Positions 44,132 through 51,976 of a DNA stretch of 61,506 bases are shown here, one piece after another. The stretch is taken from NCBI GenBank assembly GCA_963766375.1, contig CAVXZG010000005.1, positions 1 through 61,506 of the forward strand, in the 5' to 3' direction. Numbering within the stretch: the first letter of the stretch is position 1; every line of letters begins with the position of its first letter. The notes under the pieces were generated by a model. It was not told the origin of the DNA. It did not search any database and saw only the letters and a list, made by a program, of their open reading frames with translations. This DNA is from AC-32 sp963766375. GTDB taxonomy: Bacteria > Actinomycetota > Thermoleophilia > Gaiellales > Gaiellaceae. Both the position numbers and the translations under genes were made by a program.

Positions 44132-45385
44132 CTACTTCAGGAAGCCTTCGTAGGAGCGCATCATCATCTGCGACTCCATCTGACGCATCGTGTCCAGCGC
44201 GACGCCGACGACGATCAGCACCGAGGTGCCGCCGAGGGCGCGCGAGGTCGCCTGCGAGAAGCCGCCGTAGCGGATGAAGAGGCTCGGCAGCACTGCGACG
44301 GCCGCCAGGTAGATCGATCCGGGCAAGGTCAGTCTCGTCAGCACCCGGTCGAGGTACTGCGCGGTCGGCGGGCCCGGGCGAATGCCGGGGATGTAGCCGC
44401 CGTGCTTGCGTAGGTTGTCGGCCTGGTCGACGGGGTTGAACTGGACCGCCGTGTAGAAGTAGGTGAAGACGATGATCAGTAACGCCTCGAGGCCGAGGTA
44501 CGCCAGGCTCGTCGGCTGGAAGTGCCGGTTGACGAAGCCCTGCGTCTGCGGGAAGTACTGGCCGATCGTCGGCGGGAAGGCCATGATCGCGGCCGCGAAG
44601 ATGATCGGGATGACCCCGGCCATGTTCACGCGCAGCGGCATGTAGGTCGAGTCGCCGGTGGTCATCCGCCGGCCGACCATGCGCTTGGCGTACTGGATCG
44701 GGATCCGCCGCTGCCCCTCCTGGATGAAGACGACCGCCACCACGATCGAGATCGCGATCAGCGGGAAGAACAGCTTCTCCATCGGGCCGCCGTTGTACCA
44801 GGCGGTCACGCCCTGCGGAGCGGACGCGAGGATCGACGCGAAGATCAGCAGCGAGATGCCGTTGCCGATCCCGCGCTTGGTGATCATCTCGCCCATCCAC
44901 ATCAACAGCGTCGTGCCGGCGGTGAGCGTGATCACGATCAGCACGATGCGCCCCGCGTTCGCGGTGAGCGCGCCCTGCCTCTGGAAAAGGTACGCGTAAC
45001 CAGTCGCCTGCGCCGCCGCGAGGCAGACGGTCAGGTAGCGCGTGTACTGGTTGATCTTGGCGTAGCCGGACTCACCCTCCTTCTGGAGCTGTTCCAGCTT
45101 GGGCACCACGACCGTCATCAGCTGCAGGATGATCGAGGCCGTGATGTAGGGCATGATTCCGAGCGCGAAGACCGAGAACTGGGAGAGCGCGCCGCCCGAG
45201 AACACGTTCAGCAGGCCCAGGATGGTGCCGCCCTGGCCGCTGAAGTACTGCTTGATCTGGTCGGAGTTGACACCCGGCGCGGGGATCCACGAGCCGAGGC
45301 GGTAGAGCGCCAGGACGCCCGCGGTGAACAGGACGCGTTTCCGCAGCTCTGGCACGCGCCAGGCGTTGGCCAGCCAGGAGAACAC
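44132..45385 (-). CDS. secY: Protein translocase subunit SecY
   Basis: SecY forms the protein-conducting channel with SecE and SecG. The 417-residue protein has ten predicted membrane helices, with FTAGVLALYRLGSWIPAPGV in helix 1 and the conserved IYLAAVAVLPSL and GGTSVLIVVGVALDTMRQM near the end. No long tail or frame break is seen. It directly follows rplO with no gap and precedes adk. Confidence 0.96.
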   Translation of the reverse strand: MFSWLANAWRVPELRKRVLFTAGVLALYRLGSWIPAPGVNSDQIKQYFSGQGGTILGLLNVFSGGALSQFSVFALGIMPYITASIILQLMTVVVPKLEQLQKEGESGYAKINQYTRYLTVCLAAAQATGYAYLFQRQGALTANAGRIVLIVITLTAGTTLLMWMGEMITKRGIGNGISLLIFASILASAPQGVTAWYNGGPMEKLFFPLIAISIVVAVVFIQEGQRRIPIQYAKRMVGRRMTTGDSTYMPLRVNMAGVIPIIFAAAIMAFPPTIGQYFPQTQGFVNRHFQPTSLAYLGLEALLIIVFTYFYTAVQFNPVDQADNLRKHGGYIPGIRPGPPTAQYLDRVLTRLTLPGSIYLAAVAVLPSLFIRYGGFSQATSRALGGTSVLIVVGVALDTMRQMESQMMMRSYEGFLK

Positions 45386-46021
45386 CTAGCCTTCCTCGCC
45401 TTCCGTCGGCTCCTCGGCCTCCGCCTCCGGCTCGGCTTCGGCCTGCGGCTCGTCGCTCTGAGGCTCCTCTGCCTCCGGCTCCTCTTCGGCCGGCGCGGTC
45501 CTCGAGCTCTCCGGGCGTCGCTTCGGCCTGCGTACCTTGGGCTCGCGCAGCAGGGTCAGCGACCCCCCTGCCGCCTCGACCTTCTCGCGCGCGGTCGCGG
45601 AAGCCGCGTGCACGGTGATGCTCAGCTTCTTGCTCAGGTCGCCCTGACCGAGCAGCTTCACGTCGGTGCGCGTGTTGCGGATCAGTCCCTTCTCGACGAG
45701 CGCCTCGAGCGTAACCTCGGCGCCGGCGTCGAAGCGCTCCTCGAGCGCGGCGACGTTGAGCGGCACCGTCGAGGTGCGGTGCGGGCCGACGGGCATCGCG
45801 TCCTTCGAGCCGCCGCGCTGCTTGGCCAGGCGCATGTAGATCGGGTTCTGGCCGCCCTCGAAGCCCGGGCGCATCTTGTTCGAGCCCGAGCGCGACTTCT
45901 GGCCCTTGATCCCGCGGCCCGAGTAGCGGCCTTTGCCCGAGCCCAGGCCGCGGCCGACGCGCTTGCGATTCTTGCGCGCCTGCGCCGGCTTGAGATTCGA
46001 AAGGTTGAGCTCCTCGGCCAT
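45386..46021 (-). CDS. rplO: Ribosomal protein L15 with acidic tail
   Basis: L15 is assembled early in the 50S. The 211-residue protein begins with the Gly-rich, basic block RKNRKRVGRGLGSGKGRYSGRGIKGQKSR and the conserved FEGGQNPIYMRLAK. Its C-terminus carries about 45 extra residues rich in Glu and Ala/Pro (EEEPEAEEPQSDEPQAEAEPEAE). The start shares one base with the rpmD stop (TGATG). The tail is longer than in most bacteria. Confidence 0.95.
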   Translation of the reverse strand: MAEELNLSNLKPAQARKNRKRVGRGLGSGKGRYSGRGIKGQKSRSGSNKMRPGFEGGQNPIYMRLAKQRGGSKDAMPVGPHRTSTVPLNVAALEERFDAGAEVTLEALVEKGLIRNTRTDVKLLGQGDLSKKLSITVHAASATAREKVEAAGGSLTLLREPKVRRPKRRPESSRTAPAEEEPEAEEPQSDEPQAEAEPEAEAEEPTEGEEG

Positions 46022-46200
46022 CAGTCGGTGTCCACCCTGACGAGGTGACGGACCTTCCTGAGCATACCGGCGAGCTGCGGGCTCTCGTCCTTCTCGACGC
46101 TGCGGCCGATCTTGCCCAGGCCAAGCGCCCGCAAGGTGCCGCGGTGCCGCTGGCTCTGGCCGATCGAGCTACGTGTCTGGGTGATCTTCAGCTTCGCCAT
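46021..46200 (-). CDS. rpmD: Ribosomal protein L30
   Basis: A 59-residue protein, MAKLKITQTRSSIGQSQRHR then LRALGLGKIGRSVEKDESPQLAGMLRKVRHL, which is a normal bacterial L30. It was missed by length filters because of its size. Its first 32 bases overlap the 3' end of rpsE in another frame, and its stop overlaps the rplO start (TGATG). Confidence 0.96.
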   Translation of the reverse strand: MAKLKITQTRSSIGQSQRHRGTLRALGLGKIGRSVEKDESPQLAGMLRKVRHLVRVDTD

Positions 46201-46783
46201 CGCTCCCCTCTGTCACCGCTGCCGCCGGCTCCGGGGCGGTCGGCTGAGGCTCCTCTTCCTCGGGCTCGCGGGCGCTGACGGGCAGCACCTGCGCGATCGT
46301 GAGGCCGCGCATCTCGGCAACGTCGGCCGGGCGGCGGAGGCTCTGGAGGCCCTGGACGGTCGCCTTCAGCATGTTGATCGGGTTCGTCGTGCCCAGGCTC
46401 TTCGCGAGGATGTCGCGGATCCCGGCGAGCTCGAGCACGGCGCGGACACCGCCGCCGGCGATCACACCGGTTCCCTCGCTGGCCGGGCGCAGAAGCACAC
46501 GGGCGGCGCCGAACTCGCCGAGGATCTCGTGCGTGATCGTCGTCCCGTGCCTGGGCACCTGGAAGAGGTTCTTCTTCGCGTCGTCCACGGCCTTCGAGAT
46601 CGCGAGCGGAACCTCGCGCGCCTTCCCGTAGCCGAGCCCGACCCGGTCGACCTCGTCGCCGATCACCACGAGCGCGGTGAACGAGAACCGCCGGCCGCCC
46701 TTGACCACCTTGGCGACGCGGTTGATCTCGACGACGCGCTCCTTGAGCTCCCTCGTATCTCGCTCTCGAACGTCAGTAGCCAC
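46169..46783 (-). CDS. rpsE: Ribosomal protein S5 with extended tail
   Basis: S5 works in 30S fidelity and mRNA unwinding. The 204-residue protein has the S5 N-terminal block (IRDILAKSLGTTNPINMLKATVQGLQSLRRP further on) and VVKGGRRFSFTALVVIGD early. The C-terminus (EEEEPQPTAPEPAAAVTEGS and DGEAEDHPDT) is an acidic extension of about 40 residues that runs over the rpmD start by 32 bases. A small number of bacteria show such overlaps. The ATG/GTG start at 46783 directly follows the rplR stop. Confidence 0.95.
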   Translation of the reverse strand: MATDVRERDTRELKERVVEINRVAKVVKGGRRFSFTALVVIGDEVDRVGLGYGKAREVPLAISKAVDDAKKNLFQVPRHGTTITHEILGEFGAARVLLRPASEGTGVIAGGGVRAVLELAGIRDILAKSLGTTNPINMLKATVQGLQSLRRPADVAEMRGLTIAQVLPVSAREPEEEEPQPTAPEPAAAVTEGSDGEAEDHPDT

Positions 46784-47137
46784 TTAGAACTTGAGGCCTC
46801 CTTCGCGTGCCGCATCGGCCAGCGCCTTGACGCGGCCGTGGTAGAGGTAACCGCCGCGGTCGAATACAACCGCCTCGACTCCGGCTTGCTTCGCCTTCTG
46901 GGCCAGTAGCTTGCCGACCTCGGCCGCCTGGCCGGTCTTCGAGCCCTTGCCCGCCTTCAGCTGCAGCCAGCTCGCGGCCGCGAGGGTCTTGCCCTCGAGG
47001 TCGTCGACCAGCTGCGCCTCGATGCCGCGGTTGGAGCGGAACACGACCAGGCGTGGCCGCTCCGCGGTGCCGACAACCTTGCTGCGGACACGCCGGTGCC
47101 TGCGGGCACGTGCGTCCCGAACGGAGAGCGCGCTCAT
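46784..47137 (-). CDS. rplR: Ribosomal protein L18
   Basis: L18 binds 5S rRNA in the central protuberance. The 117-residue protein begins with an arginine-rich start (SVRDARARRHRRVRSKVVG) and keeps RPRLVVFRSNRGIEAQLVDD and FDRGGYLYHGRVKALADAAREGGLKF. It overlaps the rplF stop by four bases (ATGA) and its stop abuts the rpsE start. Confidence 0.96.
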   Translation of the reverse strand: MSALSVRDARARRHRRVRSKVVGTAERPRLVVFRSNRGIEAQLVDDLEGKTLAAASWLQLKAGKGSKTGQAAEVGKLLAQKAKQAGVEAVVFDRGGYLYHGRVKALADAAREGGLKF

Positions 47138-47667
47138 GCCCGCTTCCCGACCTTCCGGCGCACGTACTCGCCCTCGTAGCGGATGCCCTTGCCCTTGTAG
47201 GGCTCGGGCGGGCGCACCTTGCGCACCTCGGCCGCGGTCTGGCCGACCTGCTGCTTGTCGATGCCCTTGACGATCACCTCGGTCGGCGTCGGCACCTCGA
47301 ACGTGATCCCCTGCGGCGCCTTCAGCACGACGGAATGCGAGTAGCCGACGTTCAGCTCCAGGTCGGTGCCGCGCACGGCGGCGCGGTAGCCGACGCCCTG
47401 AATCTCGAGGCGCTTCTGGAAGCCGCTCGTGACGCCCTCGACCATGTTCGCGATCAGGCTCCTCGTGAGGCCGTGCAGCGCGCGGTCGTCCCCGCGCTCG
47501 GTCGGGCGCTTGACGACGATGGTGCTGTCCTCCTGCTCGACCTGCATGCGCGCGGGCACCTGCTGGGTCAGCTCGCCCAGCGGCCCGTTCACCATCACGC
47601 GGCCGGGCGAGAGCGAGACCGACACGCCGGCCGGAAGCTCGATGGGCTGTTTGCCGATTCGACTCAT
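47134..47667 (-). CDS. rplF: Ribosomal protein L6
   Basis: L6, 177 residues, begins MSRIGKQPIELPAGVSVSLS and shows VMVNGPLGELTQQVP and the second L6 domain (QGVGYRAAVRGTDLELNVGYSH). The end VRKVRPPEPYKGKGIRYEGEYVRRKVGKRA is intact. It sits between rpsH and rplR. Confidence 0.97.
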   Translation of the reverse strand: MSRIGKQPIELPAGVSVSLSPGRVMVNGPLGELTQQVPARMQVEQEDSTIVVKRPTERGDDRALHGLTRSLIANMVEGVTSGFQKRLEIQGVGYRAAVRGTDLELNVGYSHSVVLKAPQGITFEVPTPTEVIVKGIDKQQVGQTAAEVRKVRPPEPYKGKGIRYEGEYVRRKVGKRA

Positions 47668-47671
47668 TGGC

Positions 47672-48074
47672 TCACCAGACGAAGCAGACGACTTCTCCGC
47701 CGACCCCCTGCTCGGCCGCGGTTCGGCTCGTGATCAGGCCGTTGGAGGTGGACAGGATCGAGATGCCCATCCCGCCGAGGACGCGCGGCAAGCGGTCCTT
47801 GCGCGCGTAGACGCGGCGGCCGGGCTTGGAGACGCGCTTGAGGTCGGTGATCACGCGCTCGCGGTTACGCCCGAACTTGAGCTCGATCACGAGCGTGTCG
47901 TAGGGCGTGTCCTCCTCGCGCTTGACCTCGTAGTCGCGGATGTAGCCCTCCTCCTTGAGGAGGCGTGCGATCTCGCGTCTTGGCGCGCGAGCTCGGCATC
48001 TCGGCACGCTCGTGGAGCGCGCGGTTCGCGTTACGGATCCGGGTGAGCATGTCTGCGATCGGGTCAGTCTGCAT
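47672..48074 (-). CDS. rpsH: Ribosomal protein S8, frame broken near 47980
   Basis: S8 is essential for 30S assembly. The first part, MQTDPIADMLTRIRNANRAL, and the second, REIARLLKEEGYIRDYEVKR through GGMGISILSTSNGLITSRTA, are typical S8, but are in different frames; removing one base near 47980 joins them. The corrected protein is about 133 residues, normal. Since S8 cannot be dispensed with, the break is the best evidence that many frame breaks in this window are sequence errors. The ATG at 48074 starts the gene. Confidence 0.93.
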
Positions 48075-48079
48075 GCGCT

Positions 48080-48265
48080 CTACCAGCTCGACTTCGTCAT
48101 GCCCGGGATGACGCCCTCGTGGGCGAGCTCGCGCAGGCAGATTCGGCACAGCCCGAACTTCTTGTACACGGCCCGCGGCCGCCCACAGCGGTTGCAGCGC
48201 GTGTAGGCCCGCACCTTGAAGCGCTGCGGCTTGCGCGATTTCTCGATCAGGGCTTTCTTGGCCAC
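48080..48265 (-). CDS. rpsN: Ribosomal protein S14, zinc-binding type
   Basis: The 61-residue S14 has RCNRCGRPRAVYKKFGLCRIC, the CxxC-CxxC zinc site, so it is the short type Z form. The GTG at 48265 overlaps the rplE stop as TAGTG. It is followed five bases later by rpsH. Confidence 0.97.
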   Translation of the reverse strand: MAKKALIEKSRKPQRFKVRAYTRCNRCGRPRAVYKKFGLCRICLRELAHEGVIPGMTKSSW

Positions 48266-48867
48266 TACTCGGACTCTCCTTCGCTGCTCGTCTGTGCAAA
48301 CGGCATCCCGAGCGCGCGCAGGAGCGCCAGCCCCTGCTCGTCGTCGGGCGCCGTGGTGGTGATCGCGACGTCGAGGCCGCGAACGGCGGCGATCGAGTCG
48401 TAGTCGATCTCGGGAAAGATGATCTGCTCGCGGATCCCCAGCGAGAAGTTGCCGCGCCCGTCGAACGAGCCCGGGTCCAGGCCGCGGAAGTCGCGGATGC
48501 GCGGGAGCGCGATCGAGACGAGCCGGTCGAGGAACTCCCACATGCGGGCGCCGCGCAGCGTCACGCGCGCGCCGACCGGCATGCCTTCGCGCAGCTTGAA
48601 GCTCGCGATCGACTTGCGCGCCTTGCGCACCTGTGCGCGCTGGCCGGCGATCGTCGTCAGCTCCTCGATCGCGCCGTCGAGCACCTTGGCCTCGGTCTTC
48701 GCCTCGCCCACGCCCATGTTCAGCGTGATCTTCTGGACGCGCGGGACCTGCATGATCGAGCTCAGCTCGAGCTCGTCCTTCAGGCGCGGGCGAATGTCCT
48801 GCTCGTAGGCCGTCTTCAACCTGGGCGCATAGCCGTTCGTGTCTGCCTTGCGGGCTTTGGGACTCAT
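48265..48867 (-). CDS. rplE: Ribosomal protein L5
   Basis: L5, 200 residues, binds 5S rRNA. Blocks such as VPRVQKITLNMGVGEAKTEA and SIASFKLREGMPVGARVTLRG and the end LDVAITTTAPDDEQGLALLRALGMPF are all present. A Tyr/Asn-rich N-terminal extension (SPKARKADTNGYAPRL) of about 15 residues precedes the usual start. The gene overlaps rplX by four bases. Confidence 0.96.
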   Translation of the reverse strand: MSPKARKADTNGYAPRLKTAYEQDIRPRLKDELELSSIMQVPRVQKITLNMGVGEAKTEAKVLDGAIEELTTIAGQRAQVRKARKSIASFKLREGMPVGARVTLRGARMWEFLDRLVSIALPRIRDFRGLDPGSFDGRGNFSLGIREQIIFPEIDYDSIAAVRGLDVAITTTAPDDEQGLALLRALGMPFAQTSSEGESE

Positions 48868-49235
48868 TTATCGATCTCCTGGCCGCAGTCGGCGCGCTTG
48901 CAGACGCGCACGTGCACCTCGCGTCCCTTGACTTCCTTCGTCGTCATCCCGATCCGCGTCGGCCGGTTGCAGGTCGGGCAGACGAGCATCACGTTGGCGA
49001 CCGGCACGGGCGCCGGCTTCGAGATCACGCCCCCGGGTGTCATCTGCGTGCCCCCCATCCGGCTCGAGTCCTTGATCGGCCGCGGCCGTGTGTGCCGCTT
49101 CTGGATGTTGAGGTTCTCGACCACGACGCGACGCTCACGCGGGCGCGCTTCGAGCACGCGGCCTTCCTTGCCACGGTCCTTGCCCGAGAGCATGTGCACG
49201 AGATCGCCTTTCTTGACTTTCATCTTGTGGCTCAT
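48864..49235 (-). CDS. rplX: Ribosomal protein L24, zinc-ribbon form
   Basis: L24, 123 residues, is an assembly initiator of the 50S. The KOW block is MKVKKGDLVHMLSGKDRGKEG, followed by VVVENLNIQKRHTRP. The C-terminus keeps two Cys pairs, CPTC and CKRADCGQ, so it can bind zinc. The ATG at 49235 overlaps the rplN stop (TGATG), and in-frame upstream codons belong to rplN. Confidence 0.95.
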   Translation of the reverse strand: MSHKMKVKKGDLVHMLSGKDRGKEGRVLEARPRERRVVVENLNIQKRHTRPRPIKDSSRMGGTQMTPGGVISKPAPVPVANVMLVCPTCNRPTRIGMTTKEVKGREVHVRVCKRADCGQEIDK

Positions 49236-49603
49236 CAGAGAACCTCGGGTGCGAGCGAGACGATCTTCATGAAGTTCTTCTCGCGCAGCTCGCGCGCGAC
49301 CGGCCCGAAGATGCGGGTGCCACGCGGGTTGCGGGCGGTGTCGATCAGCACGGCGGCGTTCTCGTCGAAGGCGATCGAGGTGCCGTCGTCGCGGCCGAAG
49401 GGCTTCCGGGTGCGGACGACCACGGCCTCGACGACCTCGCCCTTCTTGACCGCACCCTGCGGGCTCGCGCTCTTGACGGTGGCGGTGATCACGTCGCCGA
49501 CGCGCGCGTAGCGGCGCTTGGAGCCGCCCTTGACCCGGATGCACAGGATCTCACGGGCGCCCGTGTTGTCGGCGACGCGCAGGCGGGATTCCTGCTGGAT
49601 CAC
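49235..49603 (-). CDS. rplN: Ribosomal protein L14
   Basis: L14, 122 residues, begins MIQQESRLRVADNTGAREIL and keeps VKGGSKRRYARVGDVITATVK and the C-terminal FGPVARELREKNFMKIVSLA. It is one of the most conserved 50S proteins and borders the intersubunit bridge. It overlaps rpsQ by four bases at its start. Confidence 0.97.
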   Translation of the reverse strand: MIQQESRLRVADNTGAREILCIRVKGGSKRRYARVGDVITATVKSASPQGAVKKGEVVEAVVVRTRKPFGRDDGTSIAFDENAAVLIDTARNPRGTRIFGPVARELREKNFMKIVSLAPEVL

Positions 49604-50348
49604 TTGGCCTCCTCGAGCACTTCCGCAAGGCGCCAGTTCTTCGTCTTCGAGAGCGGGCGCGTCTCGACGATGCGGACGAGGTCGCCGACATTGGCGGTGT
49701 TCTGCTCGTCGTGCGCGTGGAACTTGGAGGAGCGCCGGACGACCTTCTTGTAGCGCGGGTGCGCCTTGATCGTGTCCACCTTGACCACGATCGTCTTGTC
49801 CATCGCGTTCGAGACGACGACGCCGCGGCGCTCCTGGCTGCGCCCGCGCGCGTGCTCGGGCTTGGGCAGCCGGACGATCGGGCGGCGCTCGGCGGGACGC
49901 TCGCGCTTGGGCTTGGAGTGCTTGTGCCGCTGGGAACGCGGCAGGCGCTTCGGCTTCGGCTTGGGCCCAGACTGGGGTGCGGGTGGGACTTCCTCCGCAG
50001 GGGCTGCAGGCTCTTCGGCTGCAGGCTCTTCGGCTGCAGGCTCTTCGGCCGCAGGCTCTTCGGCTGCAGGCTCTTCGGCTCGCGCGGCTCTTCGGCCGCA
50101 GGCTCCTCCTCGGCCGCGAGGCTCCTCAGCCGCAGGCTCTTCCTCGGCGCTGGGCTCTTCGGCGCAGGCTCTTCAGCTGCAGGCTCTTCCTCAGCGACGG
50201 GTTCTTCGGCCGCAGGCTCCTCCGCCGCAGGCTCTTCGGCCGGGGCGTCCTCTGCCGCGGGAGTCTCCTCCACCGTCTCCTCAGAGACGGCCTCGGGAGT
50301 CTCCTCGGCCTTCTTCTTTCTCGTTGTCTTCTTCTTCTCGTCAGGCAT
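49600..50348 (-). CDS. rpsQ: Ribosomal protein S17 with long N-terminal AEEP-repeat extension, frame broken
   Basis: The true S17 domain (AMDKTIVVKVDTIKAHPRYK to LVRIVETRPLSKTKNWRLAEVLEE) takes only the last 70 residues. In the same frame it is preceded by a basic linker (PKPKRLPRSQRHKHSKPKRE) and by tandem AEEPA repeats. The ATG at 50348 begins MPDEKKKTTRKKKAEETPEA and runs into the same repeats in another frame. At least three indels lie between about 50080 and 50180, where 15-base repeats make errors likely. The whole product would be about 249 residues, against 80-110 normally. It overlaps rpmC by eight bases. Confidence 0.88.
50006..50270 (-). repeat. 15-base tandem repeats encoding AEEPA
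   Basis: Five near-identical units of GCAGGCTCTTCGGCT run from 50006 to 50080 (read on the plus strand) and degenerate onward to about 50270. On the minus strand each unit encodes Ala-Glu-Glu-Pro-Ala within rpsQ. A G-to-C swap at the third position (GGCC/GGCT) varies between units. Confidence 0.85.
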
Positions 50349-50559
50349 TGGTCTCTCTCGTCAGGCTTGGGCTTCCTTCTCGCTCGTTGCGGACGGTCAG
50401 GATGCGGGCGATCTCGCGCTTCGCATGCTTCAGGCGCGCGGGCTGCTCGAGCGCGCCGGTCGCGGACTGGAAGCGCAGGTTGAACAGCTCCTGCCGCGTG
50501 TCGGCGAGCCGCATCTCCAGCTCCTCGTCGGTCAGGTCACGTAGCTCTCTAGCTCGCAA
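50341..50559 (-). CDS. rpmC: Ribosomal protein L29
   Basis: L29, 72 residues, lies at the tunnel exit. RELRDLTDEELEMRLADTRQ and ELFNLRFQSATGALEQPARLKHAKREIARILTV are typical. The TTG at 50559 lies inside the rplP stop region and overlaps that gene by 11 bases; it is the first start that leaves the conserved RELRDLTDEE block complete. Its end overlaps the rpsQ start by eight bases. Confidence 0.95.
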   Translation of the reverse strand: MRARELRDLTDEELEMRLADTRQELFNLRFQSATGALEQPARLKHAKREIARILTVRNEREGSPSLTRETNA

Positions 50560-50974
50560 ACAGATCCGCCTCCCTCGTGACGACCTTCGTCTTGATCGGC
50601 AGCTTGCGGGCGGCCAGGCGCAGGGCCTCCTTCGCGAGGGTGTCGTCGACGCCCGCGAGCTCGAACATCACGCGCCCGGGCTTCACGACCGCGACCCAGT
50701 GCTCCGGGGCGCCCTTCCCGGATCCCATCCGCGTCTCGGCCGGCTTCTGCGTCACCGGCTTGTCCGGGAAGACGTTGATCCAGACCTTCCCGCCACGGCG
50801 GATCTTGCGGGTCATCGCGATTCGGGCGGCCTCGATCTGCCGGCTGGTGATCCAGCCCGCCTCGAGCGCCTTCAGCCCGTAGTCGCCGGCCTGCACCGTC
50901 GTCTGGCCCTTGGAGATGCCTCTCCTGCGGCCGCGCTGGTACTTGCGGTACTTCGTCTTCTTCGGAAGCAGCAT
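50549..50974 (-). CDS. rplP: Ribosomal protein L16
   Basis: L16, 141 residues, helps position the aminoacyl end of the A-site tRNA. MLLPKKTKYRKYQRGRRRGI opens the protein, followed by AGDYGLKALEAGWITSRQIEAARIAMTR and the C-terminal AGVDDTLAKEALRLAARKLPIKTKVV. It follows rpsC directly. Confidence 0.96.
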   Translation of the reverse strand: MLLPKKTKYRKYQRGRRRGISKGQTTVQAGDYGLKALEAGWITSRQIEAARIAMTRKIRRGGKVWINVFPDKPVTQKPAETRMGSGKGAPEHWVAVVKPGRVMFELAGVDDTLAKEALRLAARKLPIKTKVVTREADLFAS

Positions 50975-51976
50975 CTAGCTGTCGCCCTTCTCGGCTGTCT
51001 CCTCGGACTTCGGCGCTTCGGCGGGAGCCTCGGCCTCCGGCGCGGCCGTTGCTGCCTCCGGCTCGGCCGGCGGCTGCTGCGTGGGCTCCTCGGCAGGTGC
51101 CGCCTGCCCCTCGGGCGGCGTGCGCTCGGTGCTCTCCTGGGCGCGCGCGCGGCCGCGGCCGCCGGGCCGGCGCGGGCCGCCCGAGCCCTTCTTGCGCTGG
51201 CGCACCGGGCCGAGGCCTTCGCGGTCGGGACCGCGTCCGCGCCCGCCCTCGCGGGAGGCGCCGAGCCCCTCGGCAGTGCCGCCGCGACGGCGGGCCTGGT
51301 CCTGGTCGCCCAGCCGCGCGTCCTTCTGAGCCATGCCCTCGTAGCCCTCGGGCATGATCTCGCCCTTGTTGATCCAGACCTTCACGCCGATGCGGCCGAA
51401 GGTCGTCTTCGCCTCGACGAAGCCGTAGTCGATGTCGGCGCGGATCGTGTGTAGCGGAACGCGACCCTCGGAGTAGCTCTCCGAGCGGCTCATCTCGCCG
51501 CCGCCGAGCCGGCCGCCGCACTGGACCTTCACGCCCATGGCGCCGGAGCGCATCGCGGAGGCGAGCGAGCGCTTCATCGCGCGCCGGAAGCTGACGCGGT
51601 TGGCGAGCTGCTCGGCGATCGACTGCGCCACCAGCTTCGCGTCCAGCTCGGGGCGCTTGATCTCGTTGATGTTGATGTGCACGGCCTTGTTCGTCATGCC
51701 GTGGATGTCCTTGCGGAGCGCGTCCACCTCGACGCCGGACTTGCCGATCACGATCCCCGGGCGCGCGGTGTAGATGTCGATCGTGATCCGCTGGGCGTCC
51801 TTGCGGATCAGGATGTCGGACAGGCCCGCGTGCGCGAGCTTGCCGTAGATGTGCTCACGGATCTTGATGTCCTCGAGCAGGTACGCCGGGAACTCCTTCG
51901 TGCCCGTGTACCAGTTCGACTTCCAGTCGTGGATGACGCCGACGCGCAGCCCGCCGGGATGGATTTTCTGACCCAC
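50975..51976 (-). CDS. rpsC: Ribosomal protein S3 with long C-terminal tail
   Basis: S3 shapes the mRNA entry site. The start MGQKIHPGGLRVGVIHDWKS and the KH-domain GKSGVEVDALRKDI and the block MSRSESYSEGRVPLHTIRAD are normal through about residue 210. Then an extension of about 110 residues follows, first Gly/Arg-rich (EGGRGRGPDREGLGPVR) and then acidic Ala/Pro/Glu-rich (APAEEPTQQPPAEPEAA). Total is 333 residues against about 230 in most bacteria. The start overlaps the rplV stop by one base. Confidence 0.94.
   Translation of the reverse strand: MGQKIHPGGLRVGVIHDWKSNWYTGTKEFPAYLLEDIKIREHIYGKLAHAGLSDILIRKDAQRITIDIYTARPGIVIGKSGVEVDALRKDIHGMTNKAVHININEIKRPELDAKLVAQSIAEQLANRVSFRRAMKRSLASAMRSGAMGVKVQCGGRLGGGEMSRSESYSEGRVPLHTIRADIDYGFVEAKTTFGRIGVKVWINKGEIMPEGYEGMAQKDARLGDQDQARRRGGTAEGLGASREGGRGRGPDREGLGPVRQRKKGSGGPRRPGGRGRARAQESTERTPPEGQAAPAEEPTQQPPAEPEAATAAPEAEAPAEAPKSEETAEKGDS

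Noticed and set aside
50006..50270. CRISPR-like repeat array
   Set aside because: The unit is 15 bases with no spacers, is inside a coding region and encodes AEEPA; it is a protein repeat.
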